From Heliopora coerulea (Eukaryota; Cnidaria; Anthozoa; Scleralcyonacea; Helioporidae): a stretch of 64,000 bases of DNA. Position 1 is the stretch's first letter. The number at the start of each line of letters is the position of its first letter. The notes beneath the pieces were generated by a model, which worked only from the letters and a program-made list of their open reading frames with translations, was not told where the DNA came from and searched no databases. Below, one piece after another: positions 26,117-38,500 of the stretch. A program made the translations under genes and the position numbers. Location: NCBI GenBank assembly GCA_030142905.1, contig JASJOG010000033.1, positions 1,302,001 to 1,366,000 of the forward strand. The letters are read 5' to 3'.

Positions 26117-26726
26117 CAGGGGCCGCGCCACCGAGGAGGCCGCGGGGACCATGGCCCCCCACGTTTTTGCAGAGAAATGTTTTGTTTTTATATGATTAAT
26201 TTTAAATTTCGGTAGCTTAACAATTATCGAAAATGAACAGCAGTGTAAAAGAGATAATTATAGCTCTTGTGATTCTATTGTTTGGAAACGTCACGAAAAA
26301 GAACAAAACAATAGACATTTTCATTTATATAAATAGCCAGCTGTTTCTCAAAGCCAGTTTGGTTTCCACGTGCTACGTGCGTAGCAAGGATTAAGAAGTG
26401 TCGCAAGATAGAAACCAGGTTATTGTTTGTATAAAGTTAATAGAATCATTTTCGTTTCCCATGCAGAATATCTGAAAATAGTTTTCTTCTACGACAGACA
26501 GGAATGATATCAACATGAGTAAAAAAGTAGTAGCTTTAGTGGCCTTTGTATTTTCAGGGTGTATGTATATTTGATAAACGTTTAAATTGTACATCACTTT
26601 TTACACATAAAATCTAGTCATTTTTCTCCTTAATTTTTTCATATTTTACAAGGAAAATCCCGCTAAAATGCATATTTGAAGATAAATTCTGGCCTCCCCA
26701 CTTTTAAAATCGTGTCCTGGCCCCTG
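26117..26726. mobile_element. Non-autonomous DNA element, CAGGGGC termini, TAAGT target duplication
   Basis: Starts CAGGGGCC and ends GGCCCCTG. The 5-bp flank TAAGT is present directly outside both ends (26,112-26,116 and 26,727-26,731). About 610 bp with no coding frame. A similar element sits at 44,032-44,546. CAGGGGC-type ends are common in hAT relatives, but those make 8-bp duplications, so the superfamily is uncertain. Confidence 0.75.
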
Positions 26727-26731
26727 TAAGT

Positions 26732-28042
26732 TGTTGAATATCGGACGCAAAAAGGAAAAATTCAATAACGTCCAACTTTGTGCATCAGCTTTGAATCAAA
26801 CTCCAAAATGATGACTTCTTCAGAAACATAATCTAAGCAGCATTCACGAACAAATTAAACAGATATCATAGTCAAGAGTTAGGTCAAAATCATCGTAAAA
26901 GACACGATGTATCGTATAATGTGCTACCAACTCTCTTCTGTATTAACAACATCAATTATTTACTTTTGTATTTTCAATATAGATTGGCAGTGGCGAGTGG
27001 ATCTTACATACTGCTCTAAATCTACCGTCGTATTTGGATTTTATGCTTTTGTTGAAGTTAATAAGCCTAGTTTGACAGTCGAAGAGACATGTTAAGGGTC
27101 TTAGAAAAATGAAACGCCGTGTTACATTATAAGCTGTTGGTGTTACATTATAAGCTTGAATTTTATTATTGAAAAAAAATTACGAATCACTGACGTCGAT
27201 GTTTTTTGTAGCTTAAGTGCTCTGTTCTTTCAACAGAATTTTTTTACAGAAAACTTTTTTCACATTCCATTGCAACGTGCTTACCAGTGATTTCTTTCTA
27301 GCTTGTCATCTAACATGGCTGTATCATCATTGTTCACACGATGGCTTTCAAACCTATTTATATCAATTTGTATCCGTCGCCAAAAAGGCCTAAATCAAGT
27401 TTTGTATGTATATAATCACGATATCCATAATACCATAGCAAAGATATCAAAGAGGTGCTTTATGAAGGCAAAATCTTAAAGATTGATCAAGTGATATAAT
27501 GATGTCAATATGACGCAATTGTAAAATAAGATATCCAAAATTTGTTGCTAAATTTCACGGATTGTACCAAAGTTTCACGAGCGATTTGAATCAGCAAAGT
27601 TGCCTGAATAAAATAATGCATGCATTTTGAAAAGATGCTTTCAAAATGCCTCGATAAATGCATTATTGTTTCTATCTTACCGTTAGCAGGCCTGTTGATA
27701 CGTAAAAATGTAATGTAACCCTAGCAATTAAAGAAATTAGGAAGTTTTCAGCTTTTTCATAACGTCATAGTGAAGTCACATGCTGACGTCTCCAATTAAA
27801 ACTTTTGCCCTCGTCCTTTATTCGTAAAATGTTTTGTTTTAGTCCAGACCTGTAATGATTCGCCACTAAATCAGATTTTTTAAAAATCCCGGGTCTGCAA
27901 TATCGGAGCACTTTAGAACATCATTATGATCCCTAATGCGTCAAACGAGAGGTCAAATGGTGATACCTCTAATGCACCATAACGACACATAAGGTCCATT
28001 ATCATTTCAAAACACGTTTACGAGAGGGCCGGGTTTGCTTTC
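26732..28042. other. 3' flank of the receptor gene
   Basis: AT-rich DNA with no long frame. A 19-bp direct duplication (GTGTTACATTATAAGCT) occurs at 27,119-27,159. A possible poly(A) signal for the receptor gene is listed separately. Confidence 0.5.
27817..27822 (-). terminator. Possible poly(A) signal (AATAAA) of the receptor gene
   Basis: AATAAA on the minus strand about 220 bases after the receptor stop codon. Position fits a short 3' UTR, but the hexamer is frequent in AT-rich DNA. Confidence 0.3.
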
Positions 28043-28240
28043 CTAGTTTGGCAACAGCTCTACATCAGTGACCGGATCAATTGTGCTACTTTCTGTTGTG
28101 AAGTTTATACAGGGAATACTGCAATATGTCCTTACTCTGCCCGCAAATCTTGATTTGGCATTCCATCGATTCCATCGACACTTCATCACTTGTCTAACTT
28201 CACCATTGAATACAACATAAACAAGACAAGCCAGAGTTCC
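28043..28240 (-). CDS. Receptor exon: TM7, helix 8, cytoplasmic tail, stop
   Basis: Acceptor TTTTCAG at 28,241 and up. 65 codons then TAG at 28,043-28,045. Begins GTLACLVYVVFNGEVRQVMK, the class B TM7 signature (QG across the intron, NGEV at the membrane exit). The tail is short and rich in Arg and Trp (CRWNRWNAKSRF), then Ser/Thr, ending VELLPN. Phase 0 entry. Confidence 0.92.
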   Translation of the reverse strand, partial: GTLACLVYVVFNGEVRQVMKCRWNRWNAKSRFAGRVRTYCSIPCINFTTESSTIDPVTDVELLPN

Positions 28241-29524
28241 CTGAAAATATTAAAACAAAAAGTTTCAGGTTTATTGGGTGTTTACTAACTATAAGCCTGG
28301 TTTTGACATGACCAGTAATTTCAGTAGAGGATAGGGGAGCGCTACCTGCTTCAAATCTACATATAGGTGACCCTGTTCAGTGGTCTCATCTGGCCCCATT
28401 ACTTAGGGTAATGGTTATGTCGCTGCTCTGAGTTACCTTCGATGAGACAGAATGCGTCAACAAATAAGAAACTGAGACAGAGAACAAATTCATTAGGGTC
28501 ATTGACAGAACCAACTTAAATCAATCTTGCGCTTTTATTTCATGTCCCATTGGTACCCCAAGGAGCACAAATTGTGGTAAACGCCGTGCATATTTATTGA
28601 CAAATCGCCTTGAAACAAGTATCGACGTGTTTGCTCAACCGTGGACTAAATAGTGATGAAATGTGCCATCGGTATGTCTTCCACATGTAGCAACTGTGTA
28701 ATACACGATCGTGCTGGGCTTAAGATATTCCACAAAGGCTCAAATGAAATTTATCAAGTTTTGCGTGCTCATGAATTCTATGTGATTGTTAACTGAGTAA
28801 CATTGTTGAAACAGGAAGGAATTTATCCAAACATTTGCAGGTACATAAGATGCATTCTAAGGCAAAGCTTGAGAAACATGCTGTGGCAAAACATGGGTGG
28901 GAACTAGTCAGGGCCAAAAGATAAAATGGGAGGAGTAGTTATATCGCTAGAAATGCAGGGGGAGGGGGGAAAATTCAAAATGGAAAGAATGCAATGATTA
29001 TGCAAGGACAAGCCTTAAACACCACGTGGTTGATCGTTTTCAGCCAGTAGACATAAAAATACCTGTCATACATTTTTTTTCCTATACCATTTTTTCCAAC
29101 TATTTTCATTTGTTTTTATTAGAGTTTGAATTAGTAAAATTACATCACTGCTAGCATGACATTTTCCGCGTTGCATTTGTCGTTAACGTGGCGTTTACCA
29201 AAATTGTTTCGACGCTCTAACGATGTCCTGAGTCAACGTGACGATTGCTTAGCTGTCTATAGATTTAGTTCTGTGTATTACGAGAATCATTTAAAAACCA
29301 CATTACTCACTTGTGTTGGGTAAAGAATTCGTACGAGGTAGTTGAACCAATCAGGAGCATTGCTCGGAATGTAAAGAATCATGAGGTAGATAACGCCAAG
29401 AAGAGGCATCAAGATTAAGGCAGCTTTAACTCCTTTCCTTTAAAGAATTTAATTAGTATGTTAGAATTGATGAGAATCCCATGTGAATGACATCACATAG
29501 TATACACATATACATGTATATATG

Positions 29525-29558
<34 letters not shown>

Positions 29559-32500
29559 CGTGTGCATGTATGTATGTATATATATTTATGTATACATATA
29601 TTTCTGGGAAATCTATTTCAACTTAGGTCATTACGTTTCAACCCTTGTAATCCCAGATTTTCCTCAAATTTCAAATAATTCAGTCAATTCAAAACCTTTT
29701 GAAAATGCATTAGATGCGTTTATGCATCTAATTTGCAAATATTAAATCGCACAGTCATTTACGATTGGGAGCTAAATGACACCATTTCAACCTAGACCAA
29801 TTTGCTTGACTCAAAGACAGTTCTGAAGTTAAATTAGGATGTAGGCATCCCATCTCCTTCCTTAGTCTTTCTTGTAATCGGCTATTCGTTTACCTTCACC
29901 GCCAACCATTTGTTCATCTTTACATCCAACTTATCTGTCTTATTACGCCGATTTTACAGAAACCTTATTCTTAACTTCCCTCATTGTTACCCATCAAGTT
30001 ACTACTCGTTCAGCAGTGCTTAACTTTAACAGTTTCCAGATCCAGCCTATCACCACTACATCACACGACGTTGTATTTTTTCATCATTTTCTTCATAACA
30101 CCTTCCATAAGCCCCAGGCCAGATTAATCGGGTTTGCCTCCCTGCTTATACCCTAACCCAACCCACTCGCAGGTTTACAGCGTCGGGAGATTTTTTGGAT
30201 AATTTAACCCAAGCAAAACCCGTAACCTTGGCAACAAAACGATTTTTAATGACAATTTTTACAATAACAAATTAAAGTTAATGGACGATACCTTATACAC
30301 TAGCTCAGAGACACTGTTGTATTCAATGGCACCACAAACTGGCCTTCTATCTATGACTCTTTGTCTATAGCTTTGAACTGGCGCTTGTTGAAACAATGCT
30401 GAGTTCTAACATAGGCAGCCATTGATAACTACCTCAAGCCCCAAGGCTTCTATACTGTCTGTCGTTCATTATCCTTCCTTCATTGTTTATTGACCTTTCG
30501 TTCAGAACAATAAACTCTAGTTAGAACTACTCAACCTTAAATCAACTAAAATATACTTACTCCATCATTCTTACCGATAATTTCAAACAGTAAGGTGTGA
30601 CGATTGATGTCAGCAATATCATTAGTTAATTAACAGGATTAGCAAATAAGCATGATATAGCAATTCCGGTAAGCACTCCCTTTCCTGTAACACTCTTCCT
30701 AGTTGTGGCACCCTCCCTTGTACGTAGTAATTACATTTTTATATTCGGTTATTTCTGTATAACGCCCAAAGTGTGCCTAGAGTATACAAAAAAGTAAGAT
30801 AATGAAAATAAAGCAGATTCAAACTGAAAATCTTGAGGTGTGTTGGTTTGTGAATCTCGCTGCGCTATAAAGGGTTGCTTAAAACATTTCCTTCTTTCTA
30901 CGATGCCGAAGACCAGAATGCGCTCTTCTCGTTCTTGCGTACGCAGCGTCTCAAACCGGCCAAACATAAACGGTGCAAACAATTCTTTACCCTTCTCGCT
31001 ACCCGAAGACTTGAAGTAGCTGTACACTCCAGAGTTGCAAAATCTCTGTCTCAACCTCCAACTTCCAACAACAAGCAGCAGACGGACGCTGAAAACTCGT
31101 CTCAAAGCTAAAGCGCGTCGTGAAGGAGAAGTGACGGTCAAAGAGCCGTCCACAACCGCCACCTCCTTGAACGTTCATCAACACGTCCAGTCGCGACAGC
31201 CTTTAATGAACAGTAGCTAGCTCAGATCAGTGAAATAATTAAGATGTCCATCACAACATTTTTCGAAGACCAGCCACGAGAAGCCACTCCTGCCATTCAG
31301 CGCCAATCGCCCCAACAGAATGTCCTTGACCGAGCATGCGAAGTCTCTCAGACGACGGCGCCCCGATCAACACCTCTTGACAGGTTAGAACAACCGGACT
31401 AATCCTTTCCTTTTCTAACGTCACCTGAACTACCACAAGCTATGGCAACCGCCGACCAAATGTCCTATCACGCAGCTGACGTTTCTGCTATATCTTTGGC
31501 ATGCTCATTGTCGTTCGGAAATCCCCTAACCGGGCTACAGAACTACTCCACTACATGGAAACTATTGGATATGTCACCAAAACGCATGGCGGCCTTGGGT
31601 GGTGTATTTATGACCACACGATTATTTGATCATAGAGCCCCCAGCTCAAACAAAGCCTTACTCCCTGACCCAATCATGCCAGGCAAGTTTAACTAGCATG
31701 CTCTTAACTTTCAAAACTTTGGGAGTCCCTATAGCAGAACATAAAGTTGATGGACCTGGTCAAACCATAGAATTCTTAGGTACCCTCCTTGATTCCCAAA
31801 AAATGGAAGCTCGATTACCCGACGACTAATTAGATCGTTTACGAACAGATTTAAACGCTTCGCATTTCAAGAAATCGACTACCGTTAATGAACAGCAATC
31901 TCTCATAAGTACGTTAAATTTCGTCTGCAAAGTGGTTTCTCCCGATCGCGCCTTTCTTCAACGCATGATCTAGTTGACTCGGGGGGTCACTAAGTCATAC
32001 TATCACATCCGACTAACTCACGGTTTTCATCAGGATGTCACAATGTGGCAAACATTATGCAGGAATGGAACGGAACAAGTCTATTTCTTAACGCTAGCTG
32101 AGAGAATTCTAATAACCTTTCAAGGCTTTCATTATTCACTGACGCATCTGGTACACTTGGTTTTGGGGGAATTTTTCAGAAACAGTAGTTCCAGGGCTCG
32201 TGGTTACCACACCAGACCCTTGACACCAACGACATTAAGATTGATTGGCAAGAAATGTACGCAATCGTTGCAGCGTCCTACGTCTGGGGTGGTCAATGGT
32301 CTCAAAAACGCATCCTTTTTTACTGCGACAAACAGACTGTTGTTTCAATTATAAACGCAAAACGTTCCAGAAGTCCGCGGATGACGGATCTAGTTCAAGC
32401 CCTAACCCTACAAACGCTAAAATACAACTTCTATTTCAAAGCCGTCCACGTACCCGGACACCAAAAAGACGTTGCTGATTCCATATCTCGTTTTCAATTA

Positions 32501-35500
32501 ACCGGCTTTTGGCGACTAGCACTTCACGCAGATCAATATCCTCAATCATTACCGGAAACACTTTCTCTTCTAGTCGCCGACTTACACCATTATCAAGTTG
32601 CCTTGTTAGCTCAAGGTACCAGAAGAACGTACAGCAATGGAGTGAAACAGTTCCTAAACTTCTGTTTTCAGTTCCATTTACACAAAACCAGTCCTATTCT
32701 TCCGCACTCAGAAACCGTTCTCATCTACCTCGCTGTCTTTCTCGCTAAAACTTTAAATCCGGATACGATAAAGGTATACCTCGCTGTTGTTCGCCATTTC
32801 CACTTAATTAATGGGTTCGATCTCCCGGAGAGCAAATTCTCACGTCTTCAATACGTCTTAAGAGGTATAAAGCGCGTCAAAGGCGTAACTGCTGGGACCC
32901 ACTTGCCCATAACTCTGACCCACCTTAGCATATTCTATCGGTTACTCCACTCAAGAGCCGTGCCCCTACATGACGAACTCATGCTTTGGGCCACAGTTTC
33001 ATTAGCCTTCTTTGGGTTCCTCCGGATTGGTGAAATGACCTGCTCCATCCCATTTAACCCATCCACACACTTAACCAAGTCCGATATTACCTTCCATTTG
33101 ATTGGCGCATGTCAAAGCCAGTATATGCAAGTCAAAATTAAAGCCTCCAAAAAAGACCTGTTCCGTTTGACAGTTACAATTACCATCGGCGGAAACGGCT
33201 CCATGTATTGCCCAGTTAAAGCTATTAAGGGCTACCTTTCCAAGTGCACGAACCCGTCGGGTCCCCTATTCTGCTACTCAAATAGCACATCCCTGTCCCG
33301 TAGCCATTTTGCCAAGGAATTGCACCGACTTCTAGCCCAGGGTGGGTTCAACTACTCAAACTTCTCAGGCCACAGCTTTAGAAATAGAGCTGCCACAACA
33401 GCTGCTTCTCGCAGTCTACCTCACTGGCTGATTCAAACACTCGGCCGATGGTTTTCTGGCTGTTATCTGAGATACATCTGTACCCCAGTCAGTGTTCTGA
33501 CAAACGTGTCAAAACAATTAATAACAGAATAACCTATATCCAACAGTTAAAATAGTTTGATTAACACTTGTTCCTCTTTTCTGTTTATGGGGATCACACG
33601 TTGTCGTCGTGTGATTGTGGCGGCAATTGCTCCAGTGTGACGTCACAATTATCCCATTGACCTAGAATTATCAACAGAACATAACTAACTCGCCTCAGAG
33701 CCCATAATTATTATTGCAAATTGCTCAAAGGGACAATTGACTATCCTGCATAGGAGTGTTTGCCTGAGCAGATCAGGACCCCGCTCCACGAATAAGTGTT
33801 TGTCCTGATCATATGTCCTCATGACCCAGCTCCAGTAGAAGTGTTTGTCCCGATAAAATTCTCAGGGCTCAGCTCCAAAAATTGCATGAGAGTATTTCTT
33901 CTGTCAGACCTCCTGGGCCCAGCTCCCGATTTAAAAATAAACTTCCCAGTGGAGCAGTTGTCCCACACTTCCATAACCCCACAAGATGTTTGTTGAGTGT
34001 CATCCATTGATTCAAAAGTTTAATCATAATTGATAGAGTATATCAATCGCCTCACCATTCGTTAACACTCACCATTAACTCACCATTAGCAGGTGCAATG
34101 TGCAAAGTTCTTTTTGATCAATCCTTAATTCAAACCTTACCCATCACTGGAACCAAATACACGACGAACCTCAAGCTACAGTACTACAGTAGAACCTGTA
34201 TATAACGGCCGCCCTCGGGACTTCAGAAACTGGCCGCTTAATGCAGGCGACCGCATGTAAGTTTCAATAGCGTATCATACGACACTGCATTCAAGCAAAC
34301 AATAAGAAAATCAACGCTCTTTGAGGCGATCTTTACTTTCAACAAAGTTGCTAACTTGTAAATGTAGCGGTGCAATAAACGTAAAGTTATGAAAAGGTAC
34401 AATCAATTGTCTTCTGCTCTACTAAGCAGTATTTCTGACTTACAGTTCACAACGACATACATCTCATTCCGTCATTTCATAGTTCTTATCATCAATGTGG
34501 AGATAAAACGGAAATTTTGCTAAAGTAGCGTTGTTGAAAATAAAATTCAAACCAACAAGCAACGGAAAAGTCACTGTAAAGGGCAAGCGCATTGAAAGTG
34601 GTGGTGGTTATGACCTGGAAATCTCGTACAAGTATACGTTTGGAAGCCATTTCTTCACGATCACACTGCTCAAGAACAAGCTATCTGAAAAAGTAATTTC
34701 AAGTAGAGCTAGAGGGAAGCAGATTCGAAACAAAATTTTTTGCATCTCGTGATTTTGTACTGCAGCTCATTGCTGACATCTGGAAAAAAATTGACCATAA
34801 TGAACGGTTAATTATAAGCATTAGCATTGTCATTTCTATAATGATGACGGATCGCTTCTTAATCACAATCAGACACAAAAAAATATTGTATGAAAAAACA
34901 TGTGGCTTTGGGTTTCCGTTTAAGGGTGACCGCTTAATACAGGTAAAAAGAACAAAGAAAGACAAACATGGGACTGCTTAAGGGTGGCCGCAGCCGCTTA
35001 ATAGAGGTGGCCGTTTAATAGAGGTAACAATTACAGCATGTGTATGGGCCAAAATTCGGGACTTTGAAAACTGGCCGCTTAACAGAGGGTGGCCGCTTAA
35101 TACAGAGCCGTTATATACAGGTTCCACTGTAGCTGCCAAGGCCCTGCGTTCGCAGGTAACAAGTTTAAGAGTTATTGACTTCCCTACGCAGATATAGATT
35201 CCACTATAATGACCCATATGACTGAAACGATTCAAATTGATCCAGGTTGATGCGTAATGACTCAGGTTAAAATATATGGGTACATAATATGGTTACGTAA
35301 TAAATGTACATGAATACGTATATGTATATGCATGATCATATCAACCAGTAATCTTGTTTCATTGGGACTTACTTTAATCTCAACAGCTCGGACGTAATTG
35401 ACTTGCGTAATTTTTGGATAAGAACATATACAACATAAATAAGTGTTCCAAAGTTGATCTGAAATTGCACAAAAATCATAAGGTGAGTAAGAAATTTTGA

Positions 35501-38500
35501 CAAAAGCTCACACAACACTTATTGAACAAAATTGTTAAATGCTTGAATGACACTTTTATAACAGCTTCTTAATATCTATGTCACTTGCAATCTTAGTTGG
35601 GTAAAATTTTATTTCGATCTAACCCATCATTAGTGTGATAAATCAGTGTATTTGTCCAAGTAAAATTTGGTGATAAATAAGTTTATTATGTTTATCATGA
35701 GATAGCCTACATCCTTGAGTGAAAATTTCATGTTGGCACAATTGTTCACAAGAAAAATTAGTGCAATTAAATAGCTTTACATGTGAATCTTGTCTTCTGA
35801 TAATTAACTGAAATGAGCGTCAACAGAGTGAGACAGATAGGGCCATGTAAAAGCACATGTTTGCATTTAATCATATTGGAAAAACAAGTTATCACATACC
35901 AAAAGACATAGTCATGTGAGGAATGTTACATAGAATCTGCATGAGGTAGCTTGGTATTATAACGGCCGACATGTAGACGTTTATCAAGCACGTATGTCAG
36001 AAAAACGATTTCTGAGCCCCAAACGGTGACCGACCCGAAATCTACTGATCACGGTGAGGCAGTCTAACAATTGAGCTACCGAGATTAAGATGGTGAGCCA
36101 TATATGTTACAGGTTTAACATATGTGCTTCCTATGAGGGAACGAAAATATGTAAATAATGATGATGAATGGGATGAATGTAACATCAATTAATATATTGT
36201 ATCCAAAGACGTAAATCCTGGGGGGGATCGGGGGACACATCCCCTCACTTTTTGGACAGAGGGGGATACATATATAATTATCGCCCCCCCCCCCCACTTT
36301 TTGCAAAGTTCATGAAAAGTGAAGCCTAATTTCTGTTCCCTCGGCGCTTATGGTTCCATGTTTACCTTTACGATTTTCCGACATAACCTTTTTCAGTCCC
36401 AATTTTTACCTAGATATTGTTGGTTCGAATACATGACAAATTATGAAAATTTGCCAAGTTATTTCACAGTTCGATCGTTCTTCTTTGGACGCCATTTTGT
36501 AAACAATCAGAAATACTTTGTTTAGTCATATTATAACGTCTTTATTGTTGTTTGGAGGAAATGCATGGCTTCGTTTCGATTGAAAAACAAGGTATGAATG
36601 TTGTTCCAAAGAAACAATCTCAAAATGCCGGAAAAAGCATTTCATAAACATTAAATTCAAAAAAAAAACTTTCAGAGGGAATGCCTACACATCACTTGGC
36701 CGGCTCCGTCACCCCCACTTTTAGGAAGCGATTGTCGCCCTTGATTGTATCATTATATTTTGAGACGACGAAAACACGTTAAAGAAGATGCACCATGGTA
36801 AAGGAATCGACAGCATAGAAAGCCAATTTAAGATTTTAAAAAATGTAAAGGGAAATTAGACTGTTTATTTAATGAAATTCTGTTTTTAAGAGAATAAAGC
36901 CAAAGCTCAACAAATAATCGGACTTTTTTTCTTTATTCTTAACACCATAACATTAGTCATGATAATTTATTCGCCTTTGTTTTCTACGTGTTTTTGTCAC
37001 ATACTGTCGTATTATATAGTTCCTATTGTATATATAATAATAATTCTTTATAATTATACAGGTTAACTTCGTCAGAAAGACTCTGGTATCAATGAAGGAC
37101 CTGTGTGTATAAAACTAAATATTAACTAAGAATTAATTAAGAAACTATCGAAAAAATTGTAGTACAGTTTAAGAGTTGGGGTTAGGGTTAGTGCAACTTG
37201 TAACTTACATTAATCATTCGAACTTAAAAATGATATCCTTAGCTCGCCATCTAAACGTGAATTTCCACTTGGTGCAAATTGTTGCATGTGCTACAGCTGC
37301 ATTGTTAGAATTGAATAGATTATCTGCTTGGTTCCATACGAGAGCTCCTATGACAAAAGGAAAAAATTGCGCGCGACATTTTGCACCAAGTGGATATCCA
37401 CTTTTAAGCTGTCAAACTTTTCATGAGCCAAACTAAATGCAAATCAGTTTGAAGAAAGGATTTTGCTCATTAACATTAGATTTGGCACATGAAAAGTTCG
37501 ACGTTTGAACTGGACCTTAGTCTTGGTAGCTCAAAACTTAGAGCGTCTTACCGGTGGTCAGAATTTTGCAGGTTCATCTCCATCTGAGATAAGAACTTGA
37601 CGAACGTTTACATACCATATTCGAGAAATTATCAATTGAATCAGCATTGTTTCACATGTAACAATAAGCAATGCTCCGGCGACAAAGTATAAGAACATTT
37701 CGTATATACGTGATCACATGTGAAGAGCTATACTAAACGCACTTTCGTATTGTATAGAAGTTCATCCTCGTTTTCTCAAATACAGACAATAAAGACTCAC
37801 CAGCAAAATTAACGTCATTGGACCATAAAGTACAAACATGTAATAGGAATCTTTCTCGTTAGTCCAGCACCTTTAAAGTATAACGGAATTAGATGATACA
37901 TAACTATAGAATTAGAATATATTTTCTCTTTCGCACACTATTCACTTCAGAAAAAGCAGTGAAGCGAAATGGGGGTTAAAACTGCAGTAGTTAAAGCCCA
38001 TTTTCAAAACATGATTTTATCTTACTACTATAAAACATGACATGAAAAAATCGTGATATTTTTGCATGCTCAAAGGGGATAGATCGACTGAACGACCAAG
38101 AATAGTGCTAACAATTGGAAAGAACTTATTGTATGATTTATTGACCATTGTAGTGCCACCAAAAACCATGACCAGCCGACAACTTCAAAAAGTATAAAAT
38201 AAAACCAAAGAATATTCCGAAGAATAATGTCATCTTGAAAACTCAAGATATGAGCCAATACAAGATAAAACTATTGTTGAAACTGTGATATTTTGACTTT
38301 ATTTCAAAGTCATCTTCAGACAGAATGATATTACAATAACGTGCCAATAACATGCCTACACCCACTAGACTTTCATCTTTACAAAAATACCTATTAACTT
38401 AACACAAACGAGGCGAAATTACTGACAGTGATTACAGTTTTCTACGTCCTAAAACAGCACATTTCGGTCGAGCACATGGTTTACCTAAAACACACAAAAC

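Larger units (their letters stand above)
30903..33532 (+). mobile_element. Decayed DIRS-like tyrosine-recombinase retrotransposon
   Basis: Plus-strand remnants occur in DIRS order: a possible gag-like stretch (30,903-31,440, with stops), a piece at 31,442-31,696, the C-terminal end of reverse transcriptase (31,690-31,970), RNase H and a tyrosine recombinase. The RT catalytic core (YxDD) is absent, so an internal deletion is placed near 31,690. Stops near 31,828 and 31,971 and a frameshift around 32,050-32,240 break the remainder. It lies antisense in a receptor intron. Terminal repeats were not identified; short imperfect repeats of CCAGCTCC and GTGTTTGTCC follow at 33,750-33,960. Confidence 0.85.
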
